Shown: positions 5,448 to 7,570 of the stretch, one piece after another
How positions within the stretch are numbered: position 1 is the stretch's first letter
Layout of the letters: each line of letters opens with the position of its first letter
Origin: Myxococcota bacterium
Lineage (GTDB): Bacteria; Myxococcota_A; UBA9160; PR03
Assembly (NCBI GenBank): GCA_025453505.1
Contig: JALOQG010000126.1
Coordinates: 1 to 7,570, forward strand
Direction of reading: 5' to 3'
Length of the DNA: 7,570 bases
Made by a program: the position numbers and the translations under genes
Notes under the pieces: generated by a model
Seen by the model: only the letters and a program-made list of their open reading frames with translations
Databases searched by the model: none
Told to the model about the DNA's origin: nothing

Positions 5448-6512
5448 TCACCCGATCGGCGTGTGCTGGCGCGTGACCTCGGGCGATCCGAGCAGTTGGC
5501 GATCGAGACCCGCGCGCTTGAACCACAAGTGCAGGTCGTACTCGCTCGTGAAGCCGATGCCGCCGTGCACTTCGGTCGCGGTGCGCACGACCGACGTCGC
5601 GACCTCGCACAGGTGCGCCTTGGCGAGCAGCGCCATCCGCTCCGCTTCCTCGGGCCGGTGATCGAACGCGTGCGCTGCGTACCAGACGAGCGAGCGCGCC
5701 GGCTCGATCTCGGCCGCCATCTCGGCGCACAGGTGCTTGACGGCCTGGAACGTCGCGATGGCGCGGCCGAACTGCTCGCGCTGCTTCGCGTATGCGACCG
5801 CCATCTCGAGCGCGCGATCGCACGCGCCGAGCGCGTCCGCCGCGATCGCGACGCGCGCCGCCGTGACGACGCGCCGGGCGACGCCGGGCGCCTCGATCCA
5901 CGCCGACGGCGCGACGCCGTCGAACGAGAGTTCGGCGACGCGCCGCGTCGCGTCGATCGTCGTGAGGGGCACGACGGCGAAGCCCTTGGCCCCGCGCGGC
6001 ACGAGCGCGACACGATCCGGCGACGCCGCCACGAGAAACGCGTCGGCCGCGCCCGCGTCGATCGCGAAGAACGCGCGGCCGTGCACTCGATCGCCGTCGG
6101 CGCAGACGCCGAAGTCGCCGCGCTGCGACACCCCCTCCGAAAACGCGGCGCCGAAAACCGCGCGTCCCGCCGCGATCCGCGGGAGCCACTCCGCCTGCAG
6201 CGCGGGCGCCGCGGCGGCGAGCGCGACGGGCGCCATCACGGAGGTCGCGAGGAACGGCGTCGGCGCAGCGAAGAAACCCAGCGACTGCGCGACCAGCGCG
6301 GCGTCGAGCAGGCCGAGTCCGCTGCCGCCCTGCGCCTCGGGAACGAGCACGCCGGCGGCACCGAGCTCGGCGAGATCGGCCCACAGCTTCGCGTCGTGGG
6401 CGGGCTCGCCCGCCATGATCTCGCGCACGCGCTTCGCCGGCACGGATTCCGAGAGGTACCGCCGCAGCGTCTGCTCGAGGAGCTTCTGTTCGTCGGAGAG
6501 GCCGAAGTCCAC
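5448..6512 (-). CDS. Acyl-CoA dehydrogenase, small (probably non-catalytic) subunit
   Basis: A 354-residue acyl-CoA dehydrogenase-fold protein. It opens with the usual MDFGLSDEQKLLEQTLRRYL helix, has LGAAGVLVPEAQGGSGLG (50-67), a middle beta domain and a C-terminal helical domain with AYAKQREQFGR (240-250, whose Arg contacts FAD in relatives) and VHGGIGFTSEYDLHLWFKRA (315-334). The middle-domain FAD loop, normally a TEPxAGSD form, is degenerate here (FSEGVSQRGDFG, 124-135). Both possible catalytic-base positions lack Glu: A219 aligns by eye with isovaleryl-CoA dehydrogenase Glu254, and LGS at 341-343 stands where medium-chain enzymes have YEGT. These losses fit the small partner of heteromeric enzymes such as the mycobacterial ChsE (FadE) pairs or pimeloyl-CoA dehydrogenase, where one subunit supplies the base and both build the FAD and substrate sites. 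The start is GTG at 6512, supported by AGGAG 6 nt upstream. It lies 9 nt behind the large-subunit gene. The substrate (steroid side chain, dicarboxylic or branched acyl-CoA) is inference. Confidence 0.88.
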   Translation of the reverse strand: MDFGLSDEQKLLEQTLRRYLSESVPAKRVREIMAGEPAHDAKLWADLAELGAAGVLVPEAQGGSGLGLLDAALVAQSLGFFAAPTPFLATSVMAPVALAAAAPALQAEWLPRIAAGRAVFGAAFSEGVSQRGDFGVCADGDRVHGRAFFAIDAGAADAFLVAASPDRVALVPRGAKGFAVVPLTTIDATRRVAELSFDGVAPSAWIEAPGVARRVVTAARVAIAADALGACDRALEMAVAYAKQREQFGRAIATFQAVKHLCAEMAAEIEPARSLVWYAAHAFDHRPEEAERMALLAKAHLCEVATSVVRTATEVHGGIGFTSEYDLHLWFKRAGLDRQLLGSPEVTRQHTPIG

Positions 6513-6518
6513 GTTGCG

Positions 6519-6523
6519 CTCCT
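6519..6523 (-). promoter_or_regulatory. Shine-Dalgarno AGGAG overlapping the upstream stop codon
   Basis: On the minus strand the sequence TAGGAGCGCAAC precedes the GTG start at 6512. The TAG is the stop of the large-subunit gene, so the last two bases of the stop are the first two of the ribosome site. This arrangement supports the GTG start and suggests translational coupling of the two subunits, which would help keep them in equal amounts. Confidence 0.7.
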
Positions 6524-7570
6524 ACGCCTGTGCCGGCGTGCGCGGCTCGCGCGGCATGCCGAGCCCGCGCTCCGCGATGATGTTCTTCTGGATCTGCGCG
6601 GTGCCGCCACCGATGATGAGCCCCAGCGAGAACATGTACTGGAATTGCCAGAGGCCCGACGCGCGCTCGTGCTTCGAGCCGTCGTAGAGGACCCCCATCT
6701 CGCCCATCGCGTCGATCGCGAGCGCGGCGATCTGGTGCGACACCTCGCAGCCCGACAGCTTCGTGATCAGCGCCGACACGCCGGGGAAGTCGCGCTTGAT
6801 CTGCGCCGTCAGCATGCGCATCGAGTGGTACTTGGCGGCCACCACGCGCGCCTCGAGCCGCAGCAGGCGGTCGCGCAGCACCGGGTCGTCGATCGCGCGG
6901 CGGCCGTCGCGCGTCTCCGCCTTCATCAGCTCGACCAGCCGCGTGAACGCGCTCTCCAGCATGCCGGCGCTCGCGAGCATGTTGCGCTCGTGCTTGAGCG
7001 TGGTGTTGGCGATCTTCCAACCCTCGCCGCGCCGGCCGACGACGTTCGCCTGCGGCACGCGCACGTCGGTGAAGAACACCTCGTTGAACTCGGCGCGGCC
7101 GGTCATCGTGCCGAGCGGCCGCACTTCGAGGCCAGGCGTCTTCATCGGGATCAGCACGTACGAGAGCCCGCCGTGCTTGCCTTCCCCCGGCTCGGTGCGG
7201 ATCAGGCCGAACATCATGTCGGCCAGGTGCGCCGTGGTCGTCCAGATCTTCTGGCCGTTGATCACGAAGTCGCGGCCGTCCTCCACCGCGCGCGTCTGCA
7301 CGTTGGCGAGGTCCGAGCCGGCGTTCGGCTCCGAGTAGCCCTGGCACCACACGACTTCGCCGCGGATCGTCGGCCCGACCCAGCGCTGCTTCTGCTCCTC
7401 GCTGCCGTGCTCGAGCAGCGTCGGCACGAGCATGTCGGGGCCTTGCCCGCCGACGCCCTGCGACACGCCCGCGCGCGCGAACTCCTCGTCGATGATCACG
7501 CGCTTGAGCACGTCCGCTTCGGCACCGTAGCCGCCGTACTGCTTCGGAATCGTGCGCGCCGCGTAGCCGT
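6522..7570 (-). CDS. Acyl-CoA dehydrogenase, large (catalytic) subunit, 5' end beyond window
   Basis: The open frame runs unbroken to the right edge, so this is a partial gene with 349 residues visible. A GTG at 7511 could look like a start, but the 19 codons upstream of it encode typical family sequence (IPKQYGGYG, compare PKEYGGxG), so the true start lies to the right. Full-length relatives have about 390-410 residues, so some 50 are missing. Visible features are the FAD/substrate loop CQGYSEPNAGSD (around 7328-7346), NGQKIWTT (around 7238-7258), the conserved GEGWKIANTTLKHERN block and the C-terminal GGGTAQIQKNIIAERGLGMPR (around 6552-6614). The Glu of KHERN (codon 6987-6989) aligns by eye with Glu254 of isovaleryl-CoA dehydrogenase, the catalytic base of that subgroup. 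The medium-chain-type base is absent (GGGT instead of YEGT). It would dehydrogenate an acyl-CoA at C2-C3, passing electrons to electron-transfer flavoprotein, as a heteromer with the next gene. FadE26/FadE27-like steroid side-chain or dicarboxylyl-CoA substrates are possible but unproven. Confidence 0.92.
   Translation of the reverse strand, partial: GYAARTIPKQYGGYGAEADVLKRVIIDEEFARAGVSQGVGGQGPDMLVPTLLEHGSEEQKQRWVGPTIRGEVVWCQGYSEPNAGSDLANVQTRAVEDGRDFVINGQKIWTTTAHLADMMFGLIRTEPGEGKHGGLSYVLIPMKTPGLEVRPLGTMTGRAEFNEVFFTDVRVPQANVVGRRGEGWKIANTTLKHERNMLASAGMLESAFTRLVELMKAETRDGRRAIDDPVLRDRLLRLEARVVAAKYHSMRMLTAQIKRDFPGVSALITKLSGCEVSHQIAALAIDAMGEMGVLYDGSKHERASGLWQFQYMFSLGLIIGGGTAQIQKNIIAERGLGMPREPRTPAQA

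Noticed and set aside
3790..7350. 1186-codon open frame on the minus strand
   Set aside because: It is a frame-shifted shadow of the dehydrogenase and NnrU genes plus the antisense of the GST, with Arg/Ala/Gly-rich translation and no domain.
7509..7511. GTG as start of the large dehydrogenase subunit
   Set aside because: Conserved family sequence continues in frame upstream to the window edge.
1..7570. CRISPR arrays, tRNA or rRNA genes, insertion sequences
   Set aside because: I saw no regularly spaced direct repeats, cloverleaf-like segments, rRNA signatures or transposase frames on either strand.

Overview
The window is high in G+C (roughly 70% by eye) and densely coded, with seven protein genes, no RNA genes, no CRISPR array and no mobile element that I can support. 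The combination fits a high-GC Gram-negative of the old 'Deltaproteobacteria' kind (Myxococcota, Desulfobacterota or Binatia-like lineages): a CdaA-type diadenylate cyclase, a TVP38/TMEM64 protein paired with a mercuric-reductase-like flavoprotein, an extended GST, an NnrU-family protein and paired acyl-CoA dehydrogenases. This taxonomic guess is inference and no marker gene here settles it.

Layout. Bases 1-55 hold a perfect 15-bp inverted repeat with a 25-nt loop, next to the 3' end of the first gene. A minus-strand gene (96-1250) encodes a membrane diadenylate cyclase whose C-terminus carries a fourth membrane helix and a YbbR-like domain, so catalytic CdaA and its usual partner CdaR appear fused. 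A divergent intergenic region (1251-1345) separates it from a plus-strand run: a TVP38/TMEM64 (SNARE-associated/DedA-like) membrane protein (1346-2104), a flavoprotein disulfide reductase (2109-3611, TTG start) and a 360-residue GST-family protein (3639-4721). The first two are tightly packed and the ribosome-binding site of the second lies in the end of the first, so they are probably translationally coupled.

The right half is a minus-strand cluster reading from the right edge: a large acyl-CoA dehydrogenase subunit (6522 to beyond 7570, 5' end missing), a small acyl-CoA dehydrogenase subunit (5448-6512, GTG start) and an NnrU-family membrane protein (4728-5405). The dehydrogenase genes are 9 nt apart, and the stop codon of the first overlaps the Shine-Dalgarno of the second. 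Only the large subunit keeps a plausible catalytic glutamate, as expected of the heteromeric dehydrogenases that act on steroid side chains or dicarboxylic/branched acyl-CoAs. The last minus-strand gene and the GST end tail to tail with 6 bp between stop codons.

How the genes work together. Three units are visible: c-di-AMP synthesis (signalling, osmotic or cell-envelope control in known systems), a membrane protein plus flavoprotein redox pair, and acyl-CoA beta-oxidation with an attached membrane protein. Nothing shows that the three units act together. I found no convincing wholly new system. The most interesting points are the cyclase-YbbR fusion with an altered RHR motif, the Tyr/Asp replacement of the His/Glu dyad in the flavoprotein, and the asymmetric dehydrogenase pair.
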